From [Clostridium] viride DSM 6836 (lineage in GTDB: Bacteria > Bacillota > Clostridia > Oscillospirales > Oscillospiraceae), in assembly GCA_000620945.1 (NCBI GenBank), contig KK211198.1, positions 668,120-732,119 of the forward strand: a stretch of DNA of 64,000 bases, given 5' to 3'. Below the pieces are notes generated by a model. The model searched no databases, had not been told where the DNA came from, and saw nothing but the letters and a program-made list of their open reading frames with translations. The translations under genes and the position numbers were made by a program. Of this stretch, positions 11,111 through 20,654 are shown piece after piece (the first letter of the stretch is position 1; each line of letters begins with the position of its first letter).

Positions 11111-11398
11111 TTATTCTTGAACGGTTGCGAGGATATCGCTCTGGCGAACGAGAATGAGCTCTTCGCCGTCAATCTTGACCTCGCTGAAGCCATATCGAGC
11201 GGTAATTACCTTATCACCGGGCTTGACAACCATCTCAACTTCTTTGCCATCCACCAGTCCGCCGGGTCCTACGGCGACGACGATGGAAACTTCAGGACGC
11301 TCTTTAGCCGATGCGGTCAGAATGATGCCACCCTTTGTGGTTTCCTCTGCCTCCATGCGCTTTAACACGACGCGATCTCCGAGAGGGTTCAATTTCAT
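11111..11398 (-). CDS. groES: co-chaperonin GroES
   Basis: 95-residue heptameric lid of the GroEL cage. N-terminal MKLNPLGDRVVLKRMEAEETTKGGIIL carries the mobile loop region, and the C-terminal ILVRQSDILA is typical. First gene of the groESL operon, preceded by GGAGG, a CIRCE operator and a sigma-A promoter. Confidence 0.98.
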   Translation of the reverse strand: MKLNPLGDRVVLKRMEAEETTKGGIILTASAKERPEVSIVVAVGPGGLVDGKEVEMVVKPGDKVITARYGFSEVKIDGEELILVRQSDILATVQE

Positions 11399-11459
11399 GT
11401 TATATGTCCTCCTTTAATAATCTTCAAATAGTCGATTTTTAGAGTTTATGAACAAATTG

Positions 11460-11486
11460 TTAGCACTCACTCAACAGGAGTGCTAA
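11460..11486 (-). promoter_or_regulatory. CIRCE operator (HrcA binding site)
   Basis: Perfect consensus inverted repeat TTAGCACTC (11460-11468), nine-base spacer, GAGTGCTAA (11478-11486). It sits between the promoter and groES, so HrcA repression and heat-shock induction of groESL are expected. hrcA itself is not in the window. Confidence 0.97.
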
Positions 11487-11496
11487 GACGCTTATT

Positions 11497-11525
11497 ATAA
11501 TACCGTCCCCGTCCAAAATGTGCAA
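11497..11525 (-). promoter_or_regulatory. groESL promoter
   Basis: Minus strand TTGCAC (11520-11525), 17-base spacer, TATTAT (11497-11502), directly upstream of the CIRCE operator. Confidence 0.75.
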
Positions 11526-11670
11526 GATTCATTTTCGGTGTTACTAGCACATTTTTCCCGGTTTTGAAGCATTATAAGCAAATAGCTCCCAATTTGAAGC
11601 GATATCTTTGATTTTCTTTCAAAATCAAAGCATCTTGTGTTTCGCGTCCAATTGCCTATTTTAACACAGG

Positions 11671-12810
11671 TCATGTGCCTTTGCTAGGCTTTTTTCCGCG
11701 ATACTGAAATAAATCACATTTGATCATACCATTATAGAGCTTACGTTTCTTGTCCGCCGATTTTCCAAACGTGCGTTCAAACTCCGTGTGCGAAGAGAGA
11801 AGATTTATGCTCCAACCGGGGGCCAGATTGCGCGCTGCTTTTCCGAACTCACGGTATAAGCCTTCCGCCTCACTTCGCTCCATGATGCGCTCGCCGTAGG
11901 GCGGATTAGTCACGATGCGACCATAGTCCTCTTTCCGCCAAAAGGTTCTCGCATCGGCCACTTCAAAGCGAAGGATATCTTCCACATCGGCTTTCACCGC
12001 ATTGCTTTGTGCCAAGGCAACGGCTGCCGGGTCGATGTCACCACCCCAAATGTCGTAGTTCCCGTCAAACTCCAGATCCATGGCCTCATCGGCAGCCTGC
12101 AACCAATCCTGCGTGGGGAGGAAGCTCCATTTTTGAGCCGAAAAGGTTCGATTTAAACCAGGTGCACGATTCTTCGCAATGAGGGCTGCTTCAATGGCAA
12201 TGGTTCCCGACCCACAGAAGGGATCGCAAAAGGGATCTTTGCCGCGGTACCCGGACAGTAAGACCAAGGAAGCCGCCAAGGTTTCCCGCAGGGGGGCGAC
12301 CACTCCTTGTGCACGATAGCCTCTTTTATAAAGCCCTGCCCCCGAGGTGTCCAGCATCAAGGTAGCCTTGTCCTTCATGATGGAAAACTGAATTTGATAG
12401 AGTGCCCCCGTCTCGGGAAGCGTCTCACAGCCATAGGCCTTTCCCAAGCGGCTGGCCACTGCTTTTTTAATGATGGACTGACAAGCCGGCACCGACGCAA
12501 GCTTAGAGTTTAAGCTAAAGCCCTTCACCGGAAAGCATGCCTCCTTGGGAATCCAGCTTTCCCAAGGGAGCGCCTTGACCCCTTCAAATAGATCATCAAA
12601 ACTCTCGGCGGGAAAGGAGCCTAACACCATCAGAACCCGTTCCCCCGTCCGCAAGCGCAAATTCATGCGTGGAATATCCGAGATACCCCCCTCACAAAAC
12701 ACGCGTCCATTTTCTACCTGAACATTCTCTAAATTCATACGGCGCAGCTCGTCCGCCGCTAAACTCTCAACACCCAGAAGAGTGGGAATCGAAAATCGAA
12801 GCTTTTCCAT
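11671..12810 (-). CDS. THUMP-domain class I RNA methyltransferase (RlmL/YpsC type)
   Basis: 379-residue SAM-dependent methyltransferase. The N-terminal ferredoxin-like and THUMP region (about residues 1-155) binds RNA. The Rossmann methyltransferase domain has motif I DPFCGSGTIAIEAAL and the catalytic NPPYGERI, which is the N-methylating (D/N)PPY motif. Homologues methylate guanine N2 of 23S rRNA (RlmL N-terminal half, Bacillus YpsC). Monocistronic on the minus strand; a weak AT-rich hairpin at 11606-11630 lies after the stop. Confidence 0.9.
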   Translation of the reverse strand: MEKLRFSIPTLLGVESLAADELRRMNLENVQVENGRVFCEGGISDIPRMNLRLRTGERVLMVLGSFPAESFDDLFEGVKALPWESWIPKEACFPVKGFSLNSKLASVPACQSIIKKAVASRLGKAYGCETLPETGALYQIQFSIMKDKATLMLDTSGAGLYKRGYRAQGVVAPLRETLAASLVLLSGYRGKDPFCDPFCGSGTIAIEAALIAKNRAPGLNRTFSAQKWSFLPTQDWLQAADEAMDLEFDGNYDIWGGDIDPAAVALAQSNAVKADVEDILRFEVADARTFWRKEDYGRIVTNPPYGERIMERSEAEGLYREFGKAARNLAPGWSINLLSSHTEFERTFGKSADKKRKLYNGMIKCDLFQYRGKKPSKGT

Positions 12811-13004
12811 GCCCTTTTCCTCTCTTTCTTCCTTGCAATATGAGAAGTATATCCGTTTCTAGGTCAATACGCAAACTTTTTTCCGATTTCTCAGATAAAA
12901 TCTGATTTTTTTAATGGAGTTCCTAGAATGGTGAAAAAATGCTGCCCGTTTTTAGGCAGTATTCCTGCAAAATTGCATTAATTTTGCGTTTTATGGTGCA
13001 AACC

Positions 13005-13033
13005 TTGCATTAGTACACCATCTATGCTACAAT
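13005..13033 (+). promoter_or_regulatory. promoter of the CNNM/CBS gene
   Basis: TTGCAT (13005-13010), 17-base spacer, TACAAT (13028-13033), about 70 bases before the likely start codon. Confidence 0.7.
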
Positions 13034-13104
13034 TTATTCTGGTTAAGAATATTTTGGAATGAATGACCCATTTTTGCGGTAAAATTACAACAAAGAAAGT
13101 TGAG

Positions 13105-14376
13105 ATGATGTGGTCTCCTATGGACAGTTCTAGTATCACGATGATTGTTATTCTAGTCATCCTCGTTCTCTTTTCCGCCTATTTCTCTGCCACGGAAACG
13201 GCAATGTCTGCCCTCAACAAGGTAAGACTCAAAAGCAAAGCCGAAGCCGGAAATAAACGAGCGAAATTGGTTCTCTCACTGATCGAAGAGTACGATCGAT
13301 TGCTATCCTGTATCCTGATTGCCAATAATATCGTGAATCTTTCTGCTGCCTCTTTGGGTACCGTTCTATTTACCATGCATTTTCCTACTTACGGTGCAAC
13401 CATTTCTACCATTGTCTTAACCATTGCAATTTTAATTTTCGGTGAAATTACACCAAAATCCCTTGCGAAAGAACAGCCGGAACGCTTTGCTATGTTCTCT
13501 GCTCCTTTCTTACGGATTTTGATTATTATCCTCACACCGCTAAATGCCTTTTTCCGGCTCTTCTACCGTCTGGCGGCCAAGATCATTCACTCTTCCGGTG
13601 AGGAAGGCATCACGGAAGAGGAACTCATTACGATGGTCACGGAAGCGGAGAGCGAAGGCGGTCTCGACGCGCATGAAAGTCAGCTCATTCGTGCGGCCAT
13701 TGAGTTTAATGATTTAGAGGTGGGTGAGATCTTAACACCCCGGGTTGACATCGTTGCCGTGGAACAGGCATCGGATTCGAGTGCCCTGGCCGCGGCCTTT
13801 GCGGAAAGTGGCTATTCGCGCATTCCCGTCTACTCCGGAAACATTGATAATATCGTGGGTGTCATCCACGAAAAAGACTTTTACGCCGCGCGTCATCGCA
13901 ACGTATCCCACTTTGAAGACTTCATCAGTCCCGTGCTTTACACAACGGCCAACACGAAGATTTCCGTTCTCCTTCGCCTGCTCCAGCAGGGAAAAATGCA
14001 TATGGCCGTGGTGGTCGATGAATATGGTGGCACCCAGGGCCTTGTGACCTTGGAGGATATCTTGGAAGAGCTGGTGGGTGAAATTTGGGACGAGCACGAC
14101 GAGATTTTGGAGGAATTCCTGCCCCAAGAAGATGGAAGCTACCTCATTTCCTGCTCGGCTGACCTGGACGATCTCTTTGACCGCTTCTCTCTTCGCGGAG
14201 ATTTAAGTGATTCCACCTCCATCAGTGGATGGGTCATGGAACAGTTGGAACAAATCCCATCCGAAGGTGACCACTTCGTCTATGAAAACCTCGATGTCAC
14301 CGTGACCAAAGTAGATAACCGCCGGGTCTTAGAAATCCGGGTGAAGTCGCTTCCGGAGCAAACTCCCGAACCTTAA
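13105..14376 (+). CDS. CNNM/HlyC-CorC family transporter (hemolysin-like, CBS pair)
   Basis: About 424 residues. An N-terminal DUF21/CNNM membrane domain has three to four helices and the family stretch SATETAMSALNKVRL. A cytosolic CBS pair starts at ILTPRVDIVAVE, followed by VDEYGGTQGLVTLEDILEELVGEI and a C-terminal CorC/HlyC domain. Homologues move or sense Mg2+ or Co2+, or export Na+; the name hemolysin is historical. The start is not certain: the ATG at 13105 or the one at 13120 (MDSSSI) fits better than 13063, but none has a strong ribosome-binding site. Confidence 0.88.
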   Translation: MMWSPMDSSSITMIVILVILVLFSAYFSATETAMSALNKVRLKSKAEAGNKRAKLVLSLIEEYDRLLSCILIANNIVNLSAASLGTVLFTMHFPTYGATISTIVLTIAILIFGEITPKSLAKEQPERFAMFSAPFLRILIIILTPLNAFFRLFYRLAAKIIHSSGEEGITEEELITMVTEAESEGGLDAHESQLIRAAIEFNDLEVGEILTPRVDIVAVEQASDSSALAAAFAESGYSRIPVYSGNIDNIVGVIHEKDFYAARHRNVSHFEDFISPVLYTTANTKISVLLRLLQQGKMHMAVVVDEYGGTQGLVTLEDILEELVGEIWDEHDEILEEFLPQEDGSYLISCSADLDDLFDRFSLRGDLSDSTSISGWVMEQLEQIPSEGDHFVYENLDVTVTKVDNRRVLEIRVKSLPEQTPEP

Positions 14377-14377
14377 C

Positions 14378-14412
14378 AAAGATCCGCCGTTCCAGTCGAA
14401 CGGCGGATCTTT
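14378..14412 (+). terminator. terminator after the CNNM/CBS gene
   Basis: Perfect 15-bp stem AAAGATCCGCCGTTC with 14398-14412, 5-nt loop, followed by TTTCGTTTTATTT. It may also act against thrS transcripts from the other strand. Confidence 0.9.
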
Positions 14413-14429
14413 TTCGTTTTATTTACGGC

Positions 14430-16175
14430 TTAATGGCTCTTGCGGCTTTCCACTTCGTCTAGGAGCATTGCCTCAAAAGCGGCATAGTCCATAGCGCCAA
14501 GATCGCCACCTGCGCGAGAACGAACGGCAAGCTGATTGCCTTCCGCTTCCTTATCGCCCAGAACTAGCATATAAGGCACCTTTTCCATCTGTGCCTCACG
14601 GATCTTATAGCCAATCTTTTCGTTGCGGTGATCGGTTTCCACACGAATGCCACGTGCCTGCAGCTTGGCGGCAATCTCATCCGCATAGGCCGCCGTTCGG
14701 TCGGTAATGGGCATGACCTTGACCTGAACGGGAGACAGCCAAGTGGGGAAGGCTCCGGCATAGTGCTCGGTGAGGATACCAATAAAGCGCTCAATGGAAC
14801 CGAAGGCAACCCGGTGAATCATGACAGGGCGGTGCTTTTCGCCGTCGGAACCCACGTATTCCAGCTCAAAGCGCTCCGGCATTTGCATGTCCAGCTGAAT
14901 GGTGCCACACTGCCAAGTACGACCTAAGGAGTCTTCCAGATGGAAGTCAATCTTGGGGCCGTAGAAGGCACCGTCTCCTTCGTTGATGATATAGTCCTTC
15001 CCCAGTTCTTCCAGAGCGGAACGGAGCCCATCGGTGGCGACTTCCCACTCTTCATCAGTGCCGATGTGGTCTTCCGGCATGGTAGAAAGCTCCACATGGT
15101 ACTGGAAGCCAAAGAGGGAGTATACCTCATCAATGAGGTTGGCAACCCCCTTAATCTCATCCTTAACCTGATCCGGGGTCATAAACAGATGTGCGTCATC
15201 CTGCGTGAAGCAGCGCACGCGCATCAGACCGTGGAGTGCCCCCGAAAGCTCGTGGCGATGCACCAGACCCAGCTCACCACAGCGCAGAGGCAGGTCACGG
15301 TACGAGTGAGGCTGCGACTTGTAGACCAGCATACCACCGGGGCAGTTCATGGGCTTTAGGGCAAAGTCTTTTTCATCAATGACGGTGGCGTACATGTTAT
15401 CCTTATAGTGATCCCAGTGGCCAGAACGATGCCAGAGATCCTGATCCAACATAACAGGCGTGGAAATTTCCACATAACCTGCCTTGGTGTGCACCTCGCG
15501 CCAATACTCAATCAGCTTATTTTTCAGCACCATGCCCTTGGGCAGGAAGAAGGGGAAGCCTGGCCCCTCTTCGAGGAAAAGGAATAGGCCCAGTTCCTTG
15601 CCTAACTTACGGTGATCCCGCTTTTTTGCCTCTTCGATGCGGGTCAGGTAGGCATCCAGCTCCTCTTTCTTGGGGAAGCAAGTGCCATAGACACGCTGGA
15701 GCATCTTCCGGCTGGAGTCGCCACGCCAATAGGCCCCGGTGGCAGAGGTTAGCTTTAAGGCATTGCCCTTGACGCGTCCAGTGGAATCCAGGTGCGGGCC
15801 AGCACAAAGATCGGTGAATTCGCCCTGCTTGTAGAAGGAAATGACAGCATCTTCGGGCAAATCTTGAATCAGCTCGACCTTATAGGGTTCTTCCTGCTGG
15901 TTCATGAGCTGGATGGCTTCCTCCCGCGGTAGTTCGAAGCGCTCTAACTTCAGCTTTTCCTTGGCGATATTGCGCATTTCCTTTTCCAGTTCCTCCAACA
16001 CCTCGGGAGTAATGGGAAAGTCTGCGTCAAAATCGTAGTAAAAGCCATTCTCAATCGATGGGCCAATGGCCAGCTTGACCTCGGGATGCAGGCGCTTCAT
16101 GGCCTGTGCGAGCATGTGGGATACCGTATGGCGATAGGTATCGCGGTACTCATGGTTTTCAAAGGTATAGTCCAT
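14430..16175 (-). CDS. thrS: threonyl-tRNA synthetase lacking the TGS domain
   Basis: Charges tRNA-Thr. The 581-residue protein starts directly at the editing-domain region (HTVSHMLAQAMKRLHP, with the HxxxH zinc/editing residues), so the N-terminal TGS domain found in most roughly 640-residue ThrRS is absent. The class II catalytic core is complete (motif 2 region CFTQDDAHLF, motif 3 region HRVAFGSIERFIGIL) and the C-terminal anticodon-binding domain is present. The start at 16175 follows GGAGGAG; further upstream the frame runs into the T-box terminator and is not coding. Regulated by the T-box leader upstream. Confidence 0.96.
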   Translation of the reverse strand: MDYTFENHEYRDTYRHTVSHMLAQAMKRLHPEVKLAIGPSIENGFYYDFDADFPITPEVLEELEKEMRNIAKEKLKLERFELPREEAIQLMNQQEEPYKVELIQDLPEDAVISFYKQGEFTDLCAGPHLDSTGRVKGNALKLTSATGAYWRGDSSRKMLQRVYGTCFPKKEELDAYLTRIEEAKKRDHRKLGKELGLFLFLEEGPGFPFFLPKGMVLKNKLIEYWREVHTKAGYVEISTPVMLDQDLWHRSGHWDHYKDNMYATVIDEKDFALKPMNCPGGMLVYKSQPHSYRDLPLRCGELGLVHRHELSGALHGLMRVRCFTQDDAHLFMTPDQVKDEIKGVANLIDEVYSLFGFQYHVELSTMPEDHIGTDEEWEVATDGLRSALEELGKDYIINEGDGAFYGPKIDFHLEDSLGRTWQCGTIQLDMQMPERFELEYVGSDGEKHRPVMIHRVAFGSIERFIGILTEHYAGAFPTWLSPVQVKVMPITDRTAAYADEIAAKLQARGIRVETDHRNEKIGYKIREAQMEKVPYMLVLGDKEAEGNQLAVRSRAGGDLGAMDYAAFEAMLLDEVESRKSH

Positions 16176-16204
16176 TGTAACTCCTCCTTCGGGGTAAGAA
16201 TATA

Positions 16205-16455
16205 GAAAACCCCACCCCTGAATGTTGTGATTCAGGGGTGGGGTCAGTGATGACTCCACGGTTCCACCCTGCTTGCGTTTTAAAAAACGCCGCTTTCTTC
16301 TCGCGATAACGGGCGGACCCGGCCCGGCCTACACATTGTTTCGGCGGGCGGCTCAGAAGTGGTCATGCCGGAGACAATCTGCAGAGCGCTTTCAGCAGGT
16401 GCGCCCCTCTCTGTTCAGTGTCAACACGGTTTCGTCTTCGTCAAAGCTATTTTTA
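16205..16455 (-). ncRNA. T-box leader (threonine-specific) of thrS
   Basis: Minus-strand leader RNA. The conserved T-box AGGGTGGAACCGTG lies at 16257-16270 (its complement reads on the plus strand). It is followed by a strong terminator stem, ACCCCACCCCTGAAT (16209-16223) pairing with 16230-16244, then TTTTC. An upstream GCTGAAAGCGCTCT segment suits the stem I apex, and an ACC triplet (complement of 16361-16363) is a reasonable threonine specifier. Uncharged tRNA-Thr is expected to stabilise the antiterminator and raise thrS expression. Confidence 0.92.
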
Positions 16456-16462
16456 CAGGTGT

Positions 16463-16491
16463 ACTATACCACCGTTTGCATGGCTTGTCAA
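16463..16491 (-). promoter_or_regulatory. promoter of the thrS T-box leader
   Basis: Consensus TTGACA (16486-16491), 17-base spacer, TATAGT (16463-16468) on the minus strand, starting transcription near 16455. Confidence 0.88.
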
Positions 16492-16610
16492 GAGCACAAA
16501 AATCGTCAGATTCTCGTGCTCTTCTCTTTACAGAACGAGGGGCTAGGCATATAATGAGCAGTGATTGTCATCTCAGCACCCTCTGTGAGCTGTTCAGAAG
16601 GAAGGGTTTT

Positions 16611-17549
16611 ATGGTACTACAAAATTTTATCGTTTCGGTGCAGGCGGTTCTGCCCCTCTTTTTTATGATGATGCTTGGCTCCGTCATTCGTTGGCGGAAC
16701 TGGCTCACCCCCGAGGAACTTACCAAGCTGAATAACGTCGTGTTCAACCTGCTGTTCCCCTTCCTTTTGTTCAGCAATATCTATAATACCGATCTGAAGG
16801 CGTCTTTTTATCCGGAGCTGATTCTCTTTTCGGCCGGCGGGATTTTTCTGACCTTTCTGATTGCTTGGTTCGTGGTTCCCAAAATTGAGGCAAATCCTGC
16901 AAGCTGTGGTGCCATGATTCAGAGCAGTTACCGCAGTAACTTTGTGCTGCTTGGCCTTCCTCTGGTTGCAAACATTTTTCCCGGTGCCGATCTCGGCATG
17001 ACGGCCATTGCCATCGGCATATTAATTCCGTTTTATAACGTGTTGGCGGTCATCACGTTGGAGACCTTTCGAAGCGGTCGCCTCAGCGTGAAGCGAATCG
17101 TACATAACATCATCACAAACCCACTGATTTTAGGCTGTCTGGCTGGACTGATCGCCATGCCCTTAGCCATTCCACCTGTCATCGAGCACACCATTTCGCA
17201 GCTATCTGCAACGGCAACCCCCATGGCACTGATCTTACTGGGTGCTTCCTTTCATTTTAACAACAGCCGCCATTTGCAGCGCAACCTGCTTCTTTGTACT
17301 GTAAACCGCCTCATCCTCGTTCCGGGCTTCTTTCTGCCCCTGGCTGCGATCCTAGGATTCCGCGGCCTCGCCTTTGCCACGCTACTTGGCATTTTTGCGA
17401 CCCCTTGCTCCGTTTCATCCTTTGTGATGGCGCAACAAATGGAAAGCGACGGGGAGCTGGCCGGCGCTACGGTGGTATACAGTTCCTTCTTTTCCTGCTT
17501 CACCATGTGTTTCTTTATTTTCCTCTTTAAGCAGCTAGGCGTTCTCTAA
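16611..17549 (+). CDS. AEC-family transporter (auxin efflux carrier/malate permease type)
   Basis: 312-residue membrane protein with about ten hydrophobic helices in two inverted halves. Family features include FVVPKIEANPASCGAMIQSSYRSNFVLLGLPL in the fourth to fifth helix region and GASFHFNN near residue 215. Homologues carry organic acids such as malate or malonate; the substrate here is unknown. The start at 16611 is chosen for the preceding AAGGAAGGG; the frame is open far upstream through the thrS leader, but that part is antisense to the T-box. Divergent from thrS. Confidence 0.85.
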   Translation: MVLQNFIVSVQAVLPLFFMMMLGSVIRWRNWLTPEELTKLNNVVFNLLFPFLLFSNIYNTDLKASFYPELILFSAGGIFLTFLIAWFVVPKIEANPASCGAMIQSSYRSNFVLLGLPLVANIFPGADLGMTAIAIGILIPFYNVLAVITLETFRSGRLSVKRIVHNIITNPLILGCLAGLIAMPLAIPPVIEHTISQLSATATPMALILLGASFHFNNSRHLQRNLLLCTVNRLILVPGFFLPLAAILGFRGLAFATLLGIFATPCSVSSFVMAQQMESDGELAGATVVYSSFFSCFTMCFFIFLFKQLGVL

Positions 17550-17566
17550 GTCCTAGTCAATGAAAC

Positions 17567-17601
17567 AAATGCCTGACCAACGATGAGTTGGTCAGGCATT
17601 T
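17567..17601. terminator. bidirectional terminator between AEC and pyk genes
   Basis: 14-bp perfect stem, AAATGCCTGACCAA (17567-17580) with 17588-17601, 7-nt loop. It lies between two convergent genes and 5 bases from the pyk stop. Confidence 0.88.
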
Positions 17602-17605
17602 GTGT

Positions 17606-19348
17606 TTATTTTGCTAGATTTTGTACGATGCCTCGCTTGCAATCCACCGAAACGTAGAGCCCGTCGTGGAGAATCCGTGTGGCTCCCACTGCGCCCACAA
17701 TCACCGCTTTGTTGGTACTGAGTCCGACCACCGCGGCGTGGCTACTCATGCCGGGCTCCTCCGCAATAACGGCGGCAGCCTGCTGGACATAGGGTAGCAT
17801 GTCGTTGTTGGTCTGGGGAACCACCAGGACATCACCGGGTTTACATTTTGACTTGACATCGATTAAGGTGCGGCAAACGCAAATCTGCCCTCTGGCATTT
17901 TCCCGTCCAACCCCTACCCCGGTAATCAGGCAGTTTCCCACCAGATGTACCTTCATGATGTTGGTGGTGCCGGACACGCCGGCAGGAATTCCTGCGGTCA
18001 CCACCACGATGTCGCCGTCTTCCACCAGTCCCTCTTCCTTCGCCGCCTGCACAGAGTATTCAATCATTTCGTCCGTATTGTCTGCATAAGGCATAAGAAT
18101 CGGGGTCACGCCCCAGGAAAGAGCCAGCTGACGCTGAATTTCCCGCTTCATTACACAGGCTACAATGGGGGTTTCGGGGCGATACTTGCTGATGCGTCGC
18201 GCCGTGGCACCGCTCTTGGAGACGCTGACAATGGCGCTGGCATTGGTATCCGTGGCGGTAGTGCAGGCCGCATGCGCCGTGGCATCACTGATGCCAAGAT
18301 GTCCGTCCGTCGCCGCCTTGACCATGCGTCCAAAGTAATTGATGTCTGCCTCGGTTCGATTGGCAATGGCAGCCATGGTACGAACTGCCTCCACCGGATA
18401 TTGCCCCGCCGCAGTTTCCCCAGACAGCATAACCGCTGAGGTGCCATCGTACACAGCGTTGGCTACGTCCGTAATCTCGGCACGGGTGGGACGTGGATTG
18501 GCCATCATGCTCTCCAGCATCTGGGTGGCCGTAATGACGGTCTTCCCGCTAGCCATGGCGCGGGCAATGATTTCTTTTTGCAGCACGGGGATCTCGGTGA
18601 AGTCGATTTCCACGCCCATATCACCACGTGCAATCATCACCCCATCTGCCACCGCCATGATGGAGGCGATGTTATCTACACCCTCTTGGTTTTCAATCTT
18701 CGCAATGATGTGCATATCGCCACGATTTTCCTCAATAAACCGACGAATGTCCAACACGTCCTGCTCCGTGCGGCAAAAGCTTGCCGCCACAAAGTCAAAG
18801 CCCTGCTGAATGCCAAACAAAATATCTTCCTTATCCTGCTGACTCATGTAGGGCATGGAGAGGTGTACCCCAGGAACATTCACACCTTTTCGGTCTTTGA
18901 TCGGGCCGCCATTTTCCACGCGGCAGACAATATCTGCATCGGTGAGTTCCTCCACGCGCATGCTGATGAGGCCATCGTCGAGCATGATCCGGCTGCCCAC
19001 GGCAACATCCTGCGGAAGATCTTTATAACTGATGCCACAGATGCTCTGATTGCCTAGGATGGAACGGGTCGTCAAGGTGAAGGTCTGCCCTGTCTCTAGG
19101 ATGACTTTCCCTTGCTCGAAGTGCTTCAATCGAATTTCCGGCCCCTTGGTATCCAGAAGGGCGGCCACCGGCAGGTCCAACTCTTCCCGAAGGAGTTTCA
19201 GTTCGTCCAGACGCTTCTTATGCTCCTCGTGCGTGCCATGGGAGAAGTTAAAGCGGGCAACATTCATGCCGCTTAGCAGCATGTCCTTTAGTACTCCCGG
19301 TGCATCCGTTGCAGGCCCCAGTGTACAGACAATCTTGGTTTTTCTCAT
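17606..19348 (-). CDS. pyk: pyruvate kinase
   Basis: Converts PEP and ADP to pyruvate and ATP in glycolysis. It is 580 residues and carries the extra C-terminal PEP-utiliser-like domain typical of Bacillus and Clostridia (EEPGMSSHAAVVGLSTNKAVIVGA). Core motifs: TKIVCTLGPA, NFSHG, DTKGPEIR, MIARGDMGVEI and TATQMLESM. The ATG at 19348 follows AGGAGG; an upstream in-frame ATG at 19378 is less likely. HPr kinase is encoded next upstream on the same strand with a 186-base gap, so glycolysis and its carbon-control kinase are neighbours. Confidence 0.97.
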   Translation of the reverse strand: MRKTKIVCTLGPATDAPGVLKDMLLSGMNVARFNFSHGTHEEHKKRLDELKLLREELDLPVAALLDTKGPEIRLKHFEQGKVILETGQTFTLTTRSILGNQSICGISYKDLPQDVAVGSRIMLDDGLISMRVEELTDADIVCRVENGGPIKDRKGVNVPGVHLSMPYMSQQDKEDILFGIQQGFDFVAASFCRTEQDVLDIRRFIEENRGDMHIIAKIENQEGVDNIASIMAVADGVMIARGDMGVEIDFTEIPVLQKEIIARAMASGKTVITATQMLESMMANPRPTRAEITDVANAVYDGTSAVMLSGETAAGQYPVEAVRTMAAIANRTEADINYFGRMVKAATDGHLGISDATAHAACTTATDTNASAIVSVSKSGATARRISKYRPETPIVACVMKREIQRQLALSWGVTPILMPYADNTDEMIEYSVQAAKEEGLVEDGDIVVVTAGIPAGVSGTTNIMKVHLVGNCLITGVGVGRENARGQICVCRTLIDVKSKCKPGDVLVVPQTNNDMLPYVQQAAAVIAEEPGMSSHAAVVGLSTNKAVIVGAVGATRILHDGLYVSVDCKRGIVQNLAK

Positions 19349-19534
19349 GGTTTTCCTCCTATTGCGCATCTCTTGCATGGACTGACTTCCCCCTTAATGG
19401 TACATCGTTTCCGGAACGGTTGCAAATGGAACGTTTCACAGGAATGATACCCTCGTGAGGCTTCTCTTTATGCAATCCGTGCCGCCGGTTAAGAAGAAAG
19501 CAAACTTGTGTTAAGATTTGATATGTCCGAAAAG

Positions 19535-20524
19535 TTACACATCTTCTCCCTCAAATTCGTTTTCTTCCAGCGCATTTTCCTCCATCTGAGCACTCAGCAT
19601 TTCTTCGAAGTGTGCGTCCAGCTGGCGGGAGAACTCTTGGGCCGCATTGTAGCCCATTTTCTTATGGCGGTTGTTCATGGCGGCTACCTCGACAATGATG
19701 GCCAGGTTACGTCCGGTTTTGACCGGAATGGTGACCACCGGAACCTTCTTATCCAAAATCGTAGTAAATTCCTCATTGGTACCCAGGCGATCATAGAAGG
19801 CCCCTTCGTTCCATTGTTCTAGGTTAACCACCATATCAATGTCCTGCTCATCGCGCACGGAGCTCATGCCAAAGAGCTGCCGCACATCCACAACCCCAAT
19901 GCCACGCAGCTCAATGTAGTGGCGAATCAATTCGGGTGCAGAGCCGATGATGCGGTTGCCCACGGTGCGAATTTCCACCGCATCGTCCGCCACCAGACGA
20001 TGTCCGCGCTTCACCAGTTCAATGGCCGTTTCACTCTTGCCCACGCCGGACTCGCCCATGATGAGAACCCCTTCACCATAGACCTCCACCAAGACACCGT
20101 GGCGTGTGATGCGGGCGGCCAGCTGGGTCTTTAAGCTGTTGAGCAATTCCGGAATGAAAATGGACGCCAGTTCCTTGGTTCGGAGGATGGTACGGTCATA
20201 CTTTTCCGCTACCTCTAAGCATTCCGGAAAGGGATCCATGTTGCGGGTGATGATGAGCGCAGGAATCGGTCGCGATAGCAATCCATCAAAGCTTTGGCGG
20301 CGTTGATCGGGGCTTAACTTGCCCAAATAGGTCATTTCAACCTTGGCAAGCACCTGAAGCCGTGTGGTGTCATAGTAGTCAAAAAAACCGGTCAGCTGCA
20401 AGGCAGGTCGGTTAATATCATCGGCACGAATGGGAAAATTTTGATAGTTTTTTGCTCCCCGAAGCACTTCCAAGCCAAACTCATCAATAATCTTGCCCAG
20501 CTTTACGAATTTCTGTGATGTCAA
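19535..20524 (-). CDS. hprK: HPr kinase/phosphorylase
   Basis: 329-residue bifunctional enzyme that phosphorylates or dephosphorylates Ser46 of HPr and so sets carbon catabolite control in Firmicutes. The N-terminal domain (about residues 1-130) precedes the catalytic domain with the Walker A loop GESGVGKSETAIEL and the HprK signature RGIGVVDVRQLFG. The acidic C-terminal tail (EENALEENEFEGED) is unusual but harmless. It has its own promoter at 20625-20654. Confidence 0.97.
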   Translation of the reverse strand: MTSQKFVKLGKIIDEFGLEVLRGAKNYQNFPIRADDINRPALQLTGFFDYYDTTRLQVLAKVEMTYLGKLSPDQRRQSFDGLLSRPIPALIITRNMDPFPECLEVAEKYDRTILRTKELASIFIPELLNSLKTQLAARITRHGVLVEVYGEGVLIMGESGVGKSETAIELVKRGHRLVADDAVEIRTVGNRIIGSAPELIRHYIELRGIGVVDVRQLFGMSSVRDEQDIDMVVNLEQWNEGAFYDRLGTNEEFTTILDKKVPVVTIPVKTGRNLAIIVEVAAMNNRHKKMGYNAAQEFSRQLDAHFEEMLSAQMEENALEENEFEGEDV

Positions 20525-20624
20525 GCCAATCCCTCCAATTTATACCGCTGCGACCATACAGCAAATCACGAAACGTGGATGCCGAACGGAGAACCCTTCG
20601 CAGGATCGTTACATGTATAGTAGT

Positions 20625-20654
20625 ATTGTACCATACATCTTATCTATTTTGCAA
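20625..20654 (-). promoter_or_regulatory. hprK promoter
   Basis: Minus strand TTGCAA (20649-20654), 18-base spacer, TACAAT (20625-20630), about 100 bases before hprK. Confidence 0.6.

Noticed and set aside
16359-16610. Longer N-terminus of the AEC transporter
   Set aside because: The frame is open, but this part is antisense to the T-box leader and promoter; ATG 16611 has a ribosome-binding site and the family N-terminus.
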